A stretch of 64,000 nucleotides of DNA. Origin: CAVUAT01 sp963848045. Lineage in GTDB: Bacteria; Actinomycetota; Thermoleophilia; Solirubrobacterales; 70-9. Shown here piece by piece: positions 47,559-58,227 of the stretch; the stretch's first letter is position 1, and every line of letters begins with the position of its first letter. The translations under genes were made by a program, and so were the position numbers. The notes beneath the pieces were generated by a model. It searched no databases and was not told the DNA's origin. It saw nothing but the letters and a program-made list of their open reading frames with translations. The stretch spans positions 124,001 to 188,000 of the forward strand of contig CAWKCC010000002.1 in assembly GCA_963848045.1 (NCBI GenBank), given 5' to 3'.

Positions 47559-49423
47559 GCTGGAGGCGGCGGCTCGTCTTCGGGCCGAGCCGGAAGCTCC
47601 TCCCCAGCCGCGCCACGGCGCTCGTCCGCGCCCCGCTCGGCTCGCTGCCGTCGGCGATCGGCTGCCTGCTCCCGTCGCTTCGCCTTGCCGCGCTCCAGCG
47701 CCCGGCCACGCTCGACCAGGTCCCGAAGTCCCGGCTGCCGGACATCCGGGGCCGGCGGCTTGCCGTTGGTCGCGATGATCGCCACCGCGGCACCGGCGAG
47801 TAGGCAGCCGAGCGCCGCCTGCGTGGCGCCGAGCTGACCCCCGGTGAGCATCAGCAGCAGGTCCCAGACGACTCCGAACCCGGCGTCGAAGCGCCTCGCG
47901 AGGTCGGCGACCGCGCCCGCCACGGGAAGCACGGCGGCGAGCGCCAGGCCCGCCGCCGCCAACCGCCGCGGCTGGGGCACCGCCCCAGCCGCGGCCGGCA
48001 CCAGGAACTGGAGGCCGATGGCCACCAAGAGGCTGAGATAGGGGTTGAGCACCCAGAGCACCGCGGCGGCTGCGGCCGCAAGCAGCAGCGCGGCCGGCCC
48101 GGCGCACGCCGAGAGGCCGGGAGGAGGGGGAAGCAGCGGCCGCAGCAGGAATGCCACGGCCCCGGCCGCCAGCGCCGCGAGGGCGACGCCGAGCGCCCCT
48201 GCGAGCCCCACTCCCTCCTGCGCCGGGTCGAAGGGGAACACCGGCGAGGGGATCAAGCCGGCCAGCTCGAATGCGAAGATCAGGGCCAGCCCGGTCAGGA
48301 AGGGGACTGCGCGCAGCGCCGCCCATCCCAGGGCGCCCGCGGCCTGGGATGGGTTGCGCGCGGCCCTGGCGATCGCCACTGCCGACACCAGGGCCGGCGG
48401 AAAGAGCATGGCCAGGGCCAGCATCGCCAGGGTCCAGCCCGGCAACAGGTTCCCGGCCAGCCCGATGTAGGTGCTTGGACCATGCGCGAGCGGGTCCTTC
48501 GCGGCATCGAGCGCGAGCAGCAGCGAAAGCGCGGAGCGACCGAAGCGGTCGATCGACTCGCTGTCGATGTCCGTGGCCTGGTCGCGGTCGGGCGGCAGCG
48601 GCAGCTCGCCGGCTGACGAGATGCGGATCGAGTCCAGACCCCCTTCGATCAGCGGCCCCTGCTCACCGAGCGCTGAGGGAATCGCGAGCCGGGAGAGCTC
48701 GGAGAGGGGGCCTTCGTCGCCCGCGGGCTGGTCGGCCTGCTCGGAGACGGTCTGGTTGGCGCTGCGGGCGAGCTTGATCGCGGTGCTCCCGGTCCCGGTC
48801 GAGAAGGGGACGACCAGCGGAGGCGAGGGATCGGCCGAAGCGGGCTGGCTCAGCACCACCGCGGCGTCGAGCAGATCGGCCTCCGTGTAGTCGGAGGCGA
48901 AGCGCTTGGCGCCCAGGGCGCCGATGCTGCCGCCGTCGGTGGAGACGAAGACCAGGGTCTTCTCGTGAGTGGTGCCCGAGAAGCCGGCGGCGATCTCGAG
49001 CAGCGCGGCGGTGGCCGCGATGCTGCCGGCGGCGCCGCTGCCCCGATCGGTGTCGCGGTGGGCAATCAGGGCCACCTGCCGCTCGGACTGCCCGGGAAGC
49101 ACCGCGATCAGGTTTCGGAGCTGGACGCCCTCACCCTCGTAAGAGGCCTCGAAGCGCTGCTCGGAGATCTCAGCCGATGGGATCGCCTCGAACCGCGCCT
49201 GGACCAGGTCCGCCAGCGCCTCGTCGGGCTCCGAGCCGGGACGGGGATCGGGCTGCGAGGCCGCGAGCTCGGCGGCCAGGGTGGCGGCGGCCGCGCCATC
49301 GAAGGCGTCGGGCGGCAGCGCGGGCCGCAGCGGCTCGGGCACCTCCTGAAGCGAGAACATCGCCACCACCAGCGCCACTGGCGCTGCGAGCAGTGCGGCT
49401 CTCCATAGGCGCAGGTCGATCAC
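47369..49423 (-). CDS. M28-like membrane protein with degenerate peptidase site
   Basis: A 684-residue membrane protein. After one N-terminal helix, residues about 60-300 look like an M28 aminopeptidase domain: the first zinc site is present as LIAHRDTDR, but the usual GAxDxxSG is GAAGSIAAT and the catalytic EE is replaced in VSTDGGSIGALG. About seven to nine membrane helices follow, then a charged Arg/Glu/Pro tail. Peptidase activity is doubtful. The start is GTG 49423. The frame has no stop before 47369, so its tail overlaps thiL by 190 bases; the true functional end may be earlier. Confidence 0.72.
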   Translation of the reverse strand: MIDLRLWRAALLAAPVALVVAMFSLQEVPEPLRPALPPDAFDGAAAATLAAELAASQPDPRPGSEPDEALADLVQARFEAIPSAEISEQRFEASYEGEGVQLRNLIAVLPGQSERQVALIAHRDTDRGSGAAGSIAATAALLEIAAGFSGTTHEKTLVFVSTDGGSIGALGAKRFASDYTEADLLDAAVVLSQPASADPSPPLVVPFSTGTGSTAIKLARSANQTVSEQADQPAGDEGPLSELSRLAIPSALGEQGPLIEGGLDSIRISSAGELPLPPDRDQATDIDSESIDRFGRSALSLLLALDAAKDPLAHGPSTYIGLAGNLLPGWTLAMLALAMLFPPALVSAVAIARAARNPSQAAGALGWAALRAVPFLTGLALIFAFELAGLIPSPVFPFDPAQEGVGLAGALGVALAALAAGAVAFLLRPLLPPPPGLSACAGPAALLLAAAAAAVLWVLNPYLSLLVAIGLQFLVPAAAGAVPQPRRLAAAGLALAAVLPVAGAVADLARRFDAGFGVVWDLLLMLTGGQLGATQAALGCLLAGAAVAIIATNGKPPAPDVRQPGLRDLVERGRALERGKAKRREQAADRRRQRAERGADERRGAAGEELPARPEDEPPPPAQPPDDPRMWSKPPASTGSPRSSVISTPSPSTTRPILVKLVPVALTAAAAALRASGGSATSNS

Positions 49424-49470
49424 GGGTCGCAGTCCGGGGGTCCTGCCCGCTTTGGGCGCGAACCGCCTTC

Positions 49471-49476
49471 TAACCT
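49471..49476 (+). promoter_or_regulatory. Candidate -10 element (TAACCT) for the two-component/HtrA operon
   Basis: TAACCT ends 6 nt before ATG 49483, in the 59-base divergent spacer with the M28-like gene. Confidence 0.45.
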
Positions 49477-49482
49477 CCAAGC

Positions 49483-50193
49483 ATGGCGCGAAGACAGGCG
49501 CGCATCCTGCTTGTGGACGACGAGCAGGCCGTGCAGACGCTTCTCACCTACCCGCTCCGCAAGGAAGGGTATGAGGTCGTCCCCGCCTTGGATGGCCAGC
49601 AGGCGCTCGAGCGCTTCGCCGAACAGCGCTTCGACCTGGTCGTGCTCGACGTGATGCTGCCGAAGCTCGACGGGGTCGAGGTCTGCCGGCGCCTTCGCAC
49701 CCGCAGCCAGGTGCCGATAATCATGCTGACCGCGAAGGGCGACGAGACCGACAAGGTCGCGGGCCTGGAGACGGGCGCCGACGACTACATCACCAAGCCC
49801 TTCTCGGTGCGCGAGTTCCGCAGCCGGGTCAAGGCCGCGCTGCGACGCGGAAACATGGCCGGCAGGGGCCCTGGCGGGGACGCGCCGATCAAGGCCGGCG
49901 AGCTGGAACTGGACTTCGAGCGTCGCGCGACCCGCCTGCATGGCGAGCCGGTGGCGCTCACCTACGTCGAGTTCGAGATCCTCTCAGCCCTGGCCGGGGC
50001 GCCGGGCCGGGTGTTCTCGCGCGAGATGCTGCTCGAGCACGTCTGGGGCGACTCGACCTACCGCGATCCCCGGACCATCGACGTGCACATCCGCCACCTG
50101 CGCGAGAAGCTCGAGAACGAGCCCAAGCGGCCCGAGTACCTGTTCACCGTGCGCGGCGCGGGCTATCGGTTTCGCGACCCGGACGGCGAGTGA
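49483..50193 (+). CDS. OmpR/PhoB-family response regulator (MprA-like)
   Basis: A 236-residue response regulator. The receiver domain has LLVDDEQ, phosphoacceptor Asp56 in LVVLDVMLP, Thr83 in MLTAKG and Lys105 in YITKPF. The winged-helix DNA-binding domain ends with TIDVHIRHLREKLE and VRGAGYRF. The next genes encode its kinase and an HtrA protease, the MprA-MprB-PepD order known from mycobacterial envelope stress. The start is ATG 49483. It overlaps the kinase gene (GTGA). Confidence 0.94.
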   Translation: MARRQARILLVDDEQAVQTLLTYPLRKEGYEVVPALDGQQALERFAEQRFDLVVLDVMLPKLDGVEVCRRLRTRSQVPIIMLTAKGDETDKVAGLETGADDYITKPFSVREFRSRVKAALRRGNMAGRGPGGDAPIKAGELELDFERRATRLHGEPVALTYVEFEILSALAGAPGRVFSREMLLEHVWGDSTYRDPRTIDVHIRHLREKLENEPKRPEYLFTVRGAGYRFRDPDGE

Positions 50194-51637
50194 GCGGCCT
50201 CGACACGCTGCGCAACCGCCTGGTGGTGCTGATCTTCGCGATCACGGCCGCGGCGGTCGGCTTCGTCTATCTGTACGTCGTCCCGCAGCTCGAATCGAGC
50301 CTCACGGCCGAGAAGCTGCGTCGCCTGGAGCGGGTGGGTGAGGACGAGGGGGCACGGCTGGCGCGCGCCCTGGGGGGCGGCGCCGGCGCCGCCGAGCTGC
50401 GGCGCCTGATCGCCGACATCTCGCAGGAGACGGAGAGTCGCGTCACCCTGCTCGCGGTGGCGTCGCGCGACGGCAGCCCGACGCCGGGCTTCGTGATCAC
50501 CGACTCCAGGGGCGAGGGCGCGGCTACGGAAGGCTCCTACCCGGCCGCCGGTGCCGCGCTCGAAACGGGTGGGGTGCGCTCGGGGATAGAGTCGATCGGC
50601 GGCGAGCGCGTCGGGGCATCGGCGGTTCCGGTCACGGTGGGGGGCCGGACGCTGGGGGTCGCCGTGCTCTCCAGCCCGCTCGACGAGGTGGACGACAACG
50701 TGGCGTTGATCCGCCGCCAGATCCTGATCGCGGGCCTGATCGCGATCGTGGCCGCGGGCCTCGTCGGCTTCTACGCAGCCGGGATCGTGTCGCGCCGCCT
50801 GCGACGGCTTCAGCTCGCCGCCGAGACCGTGGCAAGGGGCGACTTCAGCCAGCCGATCCCGATCGAGTCCCACGACGAGCTGGGCCAGCTTGCGCTCGCC
50901 TTCAACGAGATGCAGCGGCGCCTGGAACGCCTGGACAGCACGCGCAAGGAATTCATCGCCAATGCCTCTCACGAATTGCGAACCCCGATCTTCTCGCTCG
51001 GGGGCTTCGTCGAGCTGCTCGAGACCGACGAGCCGAGCGCCAAGGAGCGCAGGCAGTTCGTCGCCGAGATGCGCGGTCAGGTCGAGCGGCTGCAGAAGCT
51101 CACCCTCGACCTGCTCGACCTCTCCAGGCTGGACGCCGACGCAATGGAGATCAGCCGGGAGCCGGTGGACCTCGGGGCGCTGGCGCGCGAGACGGTGGCC
51201 GAGTTCCGCGCACGCGCGCAGCGGCGCGGCTCCAAGCTGCAGCTTCGTGGCCGTGGAGAGGCCTTGGCAATGGCCGACCCCGGCCGAGTGGCCCAGATCA
51301 TTCGTATCCTCATTGACAATGCGCTCACGCACACACAGGAGGGGTCCACGGTGACCGTCACCGCGGACAGCGGCGAGGCCGCGGCCGAGCTGATAGTGGG
51401 GGACGATGGCCGCGGGATCGAGCCCCGCGCCATCGACAGGGTCTTCGACCGCTTCTACACGGGGGACGCTTCGGCCGGATCGGGCCTGGGCCTGGCGATC
51501 GCCGACCAGCTCGCCTCCCGCATGGGCGGCAGCCTCGGTGTCGTCTCGCAGCGCGGCTTCACCGCCTTCACCCTCTCGCTCCCACCAGCCGATCCGAGCG
51601 GGCCGAAGCAGCGCCGGACCCGAACGCGAGCAGCCGC

Positions 51638-51641
<4 letters not shown>
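50190..51641 (+). CDS. Sensor histidine kinase (MprB-like)
   Basis: A 483-residue membrane kinase. Helix 1 is at about 9-32, an extracytoplasmic sensor domain spans 33-175, helix 2 is at 178-200, and HAMP at 200-250. The phosphoacceptor is His261 in NASHELRTP. The ATPase part shows DNALTHTQEGS (N box), VGDDGRGIEP, DRFYTGDASAGSGLGLAI. The start is GTG 50190, overlapping the regulator stop; the stop overlaps the HtrA gene start. The signal sensed is unknown, probably envelope damage. Confidence 0.94.
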
Positions 51642-52812
<1,171 letters not shown>

Positions 52813-52816
<4 letters not shown>

Positions 52817-53745
52817 GCACCGGCATCCGCGAGCTCTGCGTCGAGCTCGCCGAGACCCTGCGCGCCGAGATAGCGCCCCAGCTGGGCGCACACTCCGCGC
52901 GCGAGCACGCGGGGGAGGCCGCAGGCGGCGACGTCACCTTCGCGATCGACGAGAGCGCCGAGGCCCGCATGGAGGCCTTCCTGGCCGAGCGCGCCCCGGA
53001 GGTGGCCTTCTACTCCGAGGACCGCGGCATGGTGGCGGCCTCCGGCGGCGACGCGGAGTGGGTGCTGATCGTCGATCCGATCGACGGAACCCGCCCCGCA
53101 CTCGCGGGCCTCGAATCGTGCTGCGTATCGATCGCCGCGGCGCGACTCGAGCGAGAGCCGACCATCTCCGACGTGCAGGCCGGCTGCATCGTCGAGCTCA
53201 AGAGCGGCGCCCGTTTCGTCGCCGAGCGGGGCAGGGGGCTGCAGCCCGCCGCCGTGCTCTCCACCAACAGCGCGATCGGGCGGATGTTCTGGACCTACGG
53301 GCTGCGGGGCCGGCCCACGCGGCTGCTGATGGAGGTCTTGGCCGAGCTCGTCGACGACTCCTCGGTGGGGGGCGCGAGCTTCGATCTGGGCTCCGCGACC
53401 TTCGACATGACGCGGATCGTGACCGGCCAGCTCGATGCCTACATCGAGCCGGGGCCGCGGATCGTCGAGGACGTGCCGGGGGCCCGTGAGCAGTTCGAGC
53501 GGGTGGGCGGGGGTGCGATCCTCAACAACTCGCCCTATGACCTGGCCGCGGCGGTGCTCTGCCTCGAAGAGGCCGGCGCGACCGTCACCGACGCCTACGG
53601 CGAGAGGATCGACGACCGCCGCCTGCTCGGCTCCACCCACGAGTTCCAGATCTCCTGCGTCGCCGCCGCCGACCGCGATCTGCACGCTGCGATCTGCCGC
53701 GCGCTCGATGCCGGGATCGAGCGCCTCGCCGCAGCCGGCGGCTGA
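52813..53745 (+). CDS. Inositol-monophosphatase-family phosphatase, probable CTG start
   Basis: A 310-residue sugar/inositol phosphatase-like protein. Metal-site motifs are FYSEDRGMV (usual EExG region), LIVDPIDGTRPAL and, late, SPYDLAAAVLCLEEAG. The first standard start (ATG 52969) lies inside the conserved domain, after VTFAIDESAE, which corresponds to the family's VTxAD segment. No ATG, GTG or TTG precedes it in frame; CTG 52813 gives a full-length domain and overlaps the HtrA stop as CTGA. The gene lies upstream of two trehalose-synthesis genes, so trehalose 6-phosphate is a possible but unproven substrate. Confidence 0.8.
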
Positions 53746-53769
53746 GGGCCTCAGATCCCCTCGCCCCGC

Positions 53770-53775
53770 TACCTT
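53770..53775 (+). promoter_or_regulatory. Candidate -10 element (TACCTT) for the TreT-like gene
   Basis: TACCTT lies 65 nt before TTG 53841, giving a leader of about 58 nt with GGGAG near the start. Confidence 0.35.
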
Positions 53776-53840
53776 TCCCGCCTGATCACTCGACCGAGAG
53801 AAGAGCGGCGGCAGGGCCACCGGGGACTCTGGGAGCCACG

Positions 53841-55079
53841 TTGCTGCAAGAGGTGAGCCTGGGCAGCAAGTCGCTGTCGGACTACACGCACCTCGTCGGC
53901 AAGGGTCAGGTCGAGGAGATCCGCGCGCTCGCCGAGACGCTCAGGGGCAAGCGCGTCCTGAACATCAGCGCCACCGCCTTCGGCGGCGGCGTCTCGGAGA
54001 TCCTCTACACGCTGGTTCCCCTGATGCGGGACGTCGGGCTCGAGACCTCGTGGCAGATCATCATGGGGCGCGAGGAGTTCTTCAACGCGACGAAGCTCCT
54101 CCACAACTCCCTCCAGGGTGACCCGAGCTCGCTGACCGCCGAGCAGTGGGAGCTGTTCGACCGCTACAACGAGATCAACGCCGAGAGCCTCGAGGACGAG
54201 TGGGACTTCGTGATCGTCCACGACCCCCAGCCGGTCGGGATGAAGGGGGGCGCGCAGGCGCACGGCAAGCACTGGATCTGGCGCTGCCACATCGACCTCT
54301 CCGAGCCCAACCCGGATCCGATCGAGCGCCTCCTGCCCCTGATCAGCGGCTACGACGCGAGCGTCTGGCATATGGAGCAGTACGTGCCGTCGGGGATGAA
54401 CGGGCACGGCGGGGTGCAGATCGTGCCGCCGGCGATCGACCCGCTGTCGCCGAAGAACATGGCCTTCTCTCCCGACGATGCCTCGTACGTCTGCGAGCAG
54501 TTCGGCATCGATATCGACCGCCCCCTGATGTGCCAGGTCTCGCGCTTCGATCCCTGGAAGGACCCGATCGGCGTGATCGACGCCTACCGGCAGGTCAACG
54601 AGCAGGTCCCCGAGGTCCAGCTCGCCCTGGTGGGCTCGATGGCCACGGACGACCCCGAGGGCTGGGAGTTCTTCCAGCGCACCTACGAGTACGCGGCCGA
54701 CGACCCCGACGTCAAGATCCTCAACAACCTCAACAACGTCGGCGCGATCGAGATCAACGCCTTCCAGTCGCAGGCCGACGTGCTGCTGCAGAAGTCGATC
54801 CGCGAGGGGTTCGGGCTGACCGTAGCCGAGGGCCTCTGGAAGGGCAGGCCGGTGATCGGCGGCGATGTGGGCGGCATCCCGCTGCAGATCGTCGACGGCG
54901 AGAGCGGCTTCCTGGTCTCCTCGCCCGAGCAGGCAGCGCAGCGCTCGATAGAGATCCTCAAGGACCCCGGCCTCGGTAGGCACCTCGGCCGGGCCGGCAA
55001 GGAGCGCACCCGCGAGCGCTTCCTGACGCCGCGGCTGCTGCTCGACTGGCTGCGGATGTTCACAGCGCTGGAGAGCTAG
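53841..55079 (+). CDS. treT: Trehalose synthase (glycosyltransferring, TreT-like; GT4)
   Basis: A 412-residue GT-B enzyme. TreT makes trehalose from nucleotide-glucose and glucose in one step. Matches include LGSKSLSDYTHLVGKG, NISATAFGGGVSEIL, HDPQPVGMK, CHIDLSEPN and the donor-site region LQKSIREGFGLTVAEGLW. The close TreT resemblance is from recall and is not a computed alignment. The start is TTG 53841 (GGGAG upstream); GTG 53853 is an alternative. The next gene, otsA, supports a role in trehalose synthesis. Confidence 0.82.
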   Translation: MLQEVSLGSKSLSDYTHLVGKGQVEEIRALAETLRGKRVLNISATAFGGGVSEILYTLVPLMRDVGLETSWQIIMGREEFFNATKLLHNSLQGDPSSLTAEQWELFDRYNEINAESLEDEWDFVIVHDPQPVGMKGGAQAHGKHWIWRCHIDLSEPNPDPIERLLPLISGYDASVWHMEQYVPSGMNGHGGVQIVPPAIDPLSPKNMAFSPDDASYVCEQFGIDIDRPLMCQVSRFDPWKDPIGVIDAYRQVNEQVPEVQLALVGSMATDDPEGWEFFQRTYEYAADDPDVKILNNLNNVGAIEINAFQSQADVLLQKSIREGFGLTVAEGLWKGRPVIGGDVGGIPLQIVDGESGFLVSSPEQAAQRSIEILKDPGLGRHLGRAGKERTRERFLTPRLLLDWLRMFTALES

Positions 55080-55084
55080 CGTGC

Positions 55085-55090
55085 TACAAC
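55085..55090 (+). promoter_or_regulatory. Candidate -10 element (TACAAC) for otsA
   Basis: TACAAC ends 6 nt before ATG 55097, in the 17-base gap after the TreT-like gene. Confidence 0.4.
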
Positions 55091-55096
55091 AGCCAG

Positions 55097-56587
55097 ATGG
55101 CTGAACAGCGGCCCCTGACGATCGTCTCCAATCGCGGCCCGGCCGAGTTCGGCCTGGACGACGACGGCGTCCGCACGGTCCGCCGCGGAGGCGGCGGGCT
55201 CGTGACCGCGCTCAGCGGCCTGATCAGCCACCGCAGGGCTCTGTGGATCGCCTCGGCGATGACCGACGAGGACACGGCGGTCGCCAACAGCGCCGACGGG
55301 GAGCCCGTCGAGATCGAGCTCGACGGGGTCTCTTACGAGGTCGCCCTGGTCGCCAGCGACCCGATCGCCTACGACCGCTTCTACAACGTGATCGCCAACC
55401 CGATCCTGTGGTTCATCCAGCACTACCTCTGGGACCTCTCCAACGCGCCCGACATCCGCCGCTCAGAGGTCGAGGCCTGGGAGGACGGCTACAAGGTCGT
55501 CAACGAAGACATCGCCCGGCAGGTTGTTCGCTCGATCAGGGGGCAGGACGAGCCCCTGGTGATGATGCACGACTACCACCTGTATACGGCTCCGGGCCTG
55601 ATCCGCGCCGCGCGGCCCGACGCCCTGCTGCAGTTCTTCGTCCACATCCCCTGGTCCCAGCCTGACTCGTGGCGGGTGCTGCCCCACCGCTGGCGAGAGG
55701 AGATCTTCACCTCGATGCTGGCCAACGACATCATCGGCTTCCACACCAGCGCCTACTGCCGCAACTTCCTGCAGTGCTGTCGCGAGCTGATGGAGCTCGA
55801 GGTCGACTGGGAGCGCAATGCCGTGATCCAGGGCGACCGCGAGGTCTGGGTCAGGGCCTACCCGCTCTCGATCGACACGGGCCGCCTGTATCGGGCGGCG
55901 GGCTCGGAGGAGGTCGCCGAATACGAGCTCGAGGTGCGCAGGCGCCGCCGCGACCACCTGATCATCCGCGTCGATCGGGCCGACCTCTCCAAGAACGTGC
56001 TGCGAGGCTTCTCGGCCTTCGACACCTTCCTCGAGCAGCACCCCGAGTTCCGCGAGAAGGTCACCTTCGTCGCCCACCTGCAGCCGTCGCGGCTGGACGT
56101 GCCCGAGTACGCCGAGTACATGGAGCGGATCGAGGCGCTCGTGGCCGTCGTCAACCACCGGCACGGCACCACCGACTGGATGCCGATCGACCTGCGGATC
56201 TATGAGAACTTCCCCGACGCCGTCGCGCGCTACAAGCAGTACGACCTGTTGATCGTCAACTCCCTGTTCGACGGCATGAACCTGGTCGCCAAGGAGGGCC
56301 CGGCGGTCAACACCCGTGACGGCGTGGTGATGCTCTCCGAGAACACGGGCGCCCACGAGGAACTGGGCGACTGCACGCTCTCGGTCAACCCCTTCGACAT
56401 CCAGGAGCAGGCCGACACGATGTACCGAGCGCTGACCATGGAGCCCGAGGAGAAGCGGATGCGCGCCGAGCGCCTCAAACAGGTGATCTCCGAGCGCGAC
56501 CCCGGCGACTGGGTCGACGAGCAGCTCGCTGACATCACAGCCAAGTTCGAGGAGCGCCCGGCGGCGACCCAACCTCCGACGCGCTGA
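55097..56587 (+). CDS. otsA: Trehalose-6-phosphate synthase (GT20)
   Basis: A 496-residue enzyme making trehalose 6-phosphate from nucleotide-glucose and glucose 6-phosphate. It has LTIVSNRGPAEF, VMMHDYHLYTAPGLIR, FFVHIPWSQPDSWRVLP, DIIGFHTSAYCRNF, and the late FDGMNLVAKEGPAVN and VMLSENTGAHEEL segments. No OtsB-type phosphatase domain is fused and none is encoded in the window. The start is ATG 55097. Confidence 0.9.
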   Translation: MAEQRPLTIVSNRGPAEFGLDDDGVRTVRRGGGGLVTALSGLISHRRALWIASAMTDEDTAVANSADGEPVEIELDGVSYEVALVASDPIAYDRFYNVIANPILWFIQHYLWDLSNAPDIRRSEVEAWEDGYKVVNEDIARQVVRSIRGQDEPLVMMHDYHLYTAPGLIRAARPDALLQFFVHIPWSQPDSWRVLPHRWREEIFTSMLANDIIGFHTSAYCRNFLQCCRELMELEVDWERNAVIQGDREVWVRAYPLSIDTGRLYRAAGSEEVAEYELEVRRRRRDHLIIRVDRADLSKNVLRGFSAFDTFLEQHPEFREKVTFVAHLQPSRLDVPEYAEYMERIEALVAVVNHRHGTTDWMPIDLRIYENFPDAVARYKQYDLLIVNSLFDGMNLVAKEGPAVNTRDGVVMLSENTGAHEELGDCTLSVNPFDIQEQADTMYRALTMEPEEKRMRAERLKQVISERDPGDWVDEQLADITAKFEERPAATQPPTR

Positions 56588-56621
56588 CCGGGGGCGGCCC
56601 TGCGGCGCGAGCCGCATCAGC

Positions 56622-58175
56622 TCAGGGGCGCACCAGGACTCGCCGCACGGGGGAGGCCCCTTTCAGATAGGGATAGCCGGCCTGCTCTCGGACCACGGCC
56701 CGGAAGCGATAGAGACGCCGCCCCGTGGTCTCGCGGAAACGGTAGCGCGCGCGGAAGCGGCCTTCGATCCGGGTGCGCGCCGTCTTGAAGGACTGCCAGC
56801 GCCTGCCCAGGCGCGCCTGCAGCACGACCACGCGCCCGGCGGCGTGGGGACCGGGGAGCTTGCCGCGAAAGCGGGCGAGCTGGCCGTTTCGAAGCCGGAA
56901 CCGCGGGCCCACCTTGAGCCGGGGACGCGCGCGCACGCGCAGCATCAGCTCGCCCTCGACCATCCGGCTGCGGTGGCGGTGGACGAGCCGCAGCCGCCGC
57001 GAGGGGCCGCGCGGCAGCAGGTAGGTGAACCGTCCGGAGCCGTCGGCGCCCGCGTGCCCCTCGAGGTACTCGGTCTCGCCGTGCCTGGCCACGGTGGCGA
57101 AGACGCAGACCCTTGCAGCATCGCCGCCTCCGTCGATACGGCCGCGCACGGTCGCCCTGCGATCGGAGGGGACCACCGCCTCCGCGCCGCCGGTGGCAAA
57201 GACCGCCTCGATCGAGCGCGGCGCGGCGCTGCCCGAGCTGCCGCAACCGTTGTCGACGACGACCGTGCGGCTCAGGCAGGTCTCGTTGGCCGGCCAGCCG
57301 ACGTCGGTCGCGCAGAGTCGCACCTGGTTGACCCCTTGGCGAAAGGGGGCGGTCTCGGTGTCCAGCTCGAAGCTTCGCGTCGCCGTGGCTGGACAGGGGA
57401 CGAAGCTGCGCGCCGCGCTCCCGGGGATGATGTCGCAAGGCTGCTCGGCCGTCGCATGGGATGCCCCGTTGACGTACAGTCGCCAGCGCCACACTCCTCC
57501 GCCGAGGTCGGCGGCCGTGCCCCCGACCGTCTGCGGGCCGCGCCGCGGGCCGGGCTCGAGCAGGCTGCCGGAGAGCGCCAGCGTGGGGGCCGAGGAGTCG
57601 CGGAAGGTGAACCAGAGGCGGCGCACGTGATTGTGCGCTGAGGACGAGGCCCCGCAGCTGCCGCCGGCGCCGCCGTGACAGGCGAGCCAGGACGAGAAGG
57701 CGACGGCACCGGTGCCCGCGGCCCAGTCGACGGCGTCGAAGACGCCCTCACGCGGCCAGCGGTAGTGCACCGTGCCCGAGCCGTCGATGATCGTGTAGTT
57801 GCCCTTGTGCCCCGCGTCGTGAGCCAGGTGTGACTGCGCCGCGATCTGCGTGAACACCGTCCCCGGGGGGGGATACCAGGACCAGGCGCCCCAGCGCCCG
57901 CCCTTGGTCACCTCGCCCTGGTGGCGGATCAGCTTGCCGCCGCCCGAACCCGTGCAGGCGGTATCGGCGCGGTAGTGATCGGAGGTCCTGGTGAATACCG
58001 CGTCGGGAGCGCCGATGCTGTGCCCGGCGTCGCACTGGACGGCGACGTAGGTACCGGCCTCGGCGGCCTCGGTCACGAGCCCCGATGGGGCCACCAGCGC
58101 CAGCGCCAGCGCCACGCCCGCGATCGGGAGCGCCCTGAGGCGCCCGCTCGGCCCGCTCGGTCGGTCTGCTCTCAT
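56622..58175 (-). CDS. Large secreted protein of unknown function
   Basis: A 517-residue exported protein. The signal peptide (LRALPIAGVALALALVAPSG) is followed by a Cys-containing N-terminal domain (YVAVQCDAGHSIGAPDAVF, residues about 40-200), a beta-sandwich region with RDSSAPTLALSGSL and VNQVRLCATDVGWPANETC, and two C-terminal Ig-like/carboxypeptidase-regulatory-like domains rich in Arg (FRLRNGQLARFRGKLPGPH). Such modular surface proteins are common in soil actinobacteria, but I do not recognise a named family. The start is ATG 58175, with GAGAGGA upstream; ATG 58196 is possible. Confidence 0.75.
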   Translation of the reverse strand: MRADRPSGPSGRLRALPIAGVALALALVAPSGLVTEAAEAGTYVAVQCDAGHSIGAPDAVFTRTSDHYRADTACTGSGGGKLIRHQGEVTKGGRWGAWSWYPPPGTVFTQIAAQSHLAHDAGHKGNYTIIDGSGTVHYRWPREGVFDAVDWAAGTGAVAFSSWLACHGGAGGSCGASSSAHNHVRRLWFTFRDSSAPTLALSGSLLEPGPRRGPQTVGGTAADLGGGVWRWRLYVNGASHATAEQPCDIIPGSAARSFVPCPATATRSFELDTETAPFRQGVNQVRLCATDVGWPANETCLSRTVVVDNGCGSSGSAAPRSIEAVFATGGAEAVVPSDRRATVRGRIDGGGDAARVCVFATVARHGETEYLEGHAGADGSGRFTYLLPRGPSRRLRLVHRHRSRMVEGELMLRVRARPRLKVGPRFRLRNGQLARFRGKLPGPHAAGRVVVLQARLGRRWQSFKTARTRIEGRFRARYRFRETTGRRLYRFRAVVREQAGYPYLKGASPVRRVLVRP

Positions 58176-58227
58176 CTCGCGTCCTCTCATCAGCATTGGT
58201 CAGGGATCACGAGCCGCTCGCCGCGGC

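Noticed and set aside
45132..48326. A minus-strand frame of more than 1,000 codons covering the GT-C and thiL genes
   Set aside because: Composition is Arg/Gln/Gly/Ala-rich with no motifs, and it lies antisense to well-supported thiL and GT-C genes.
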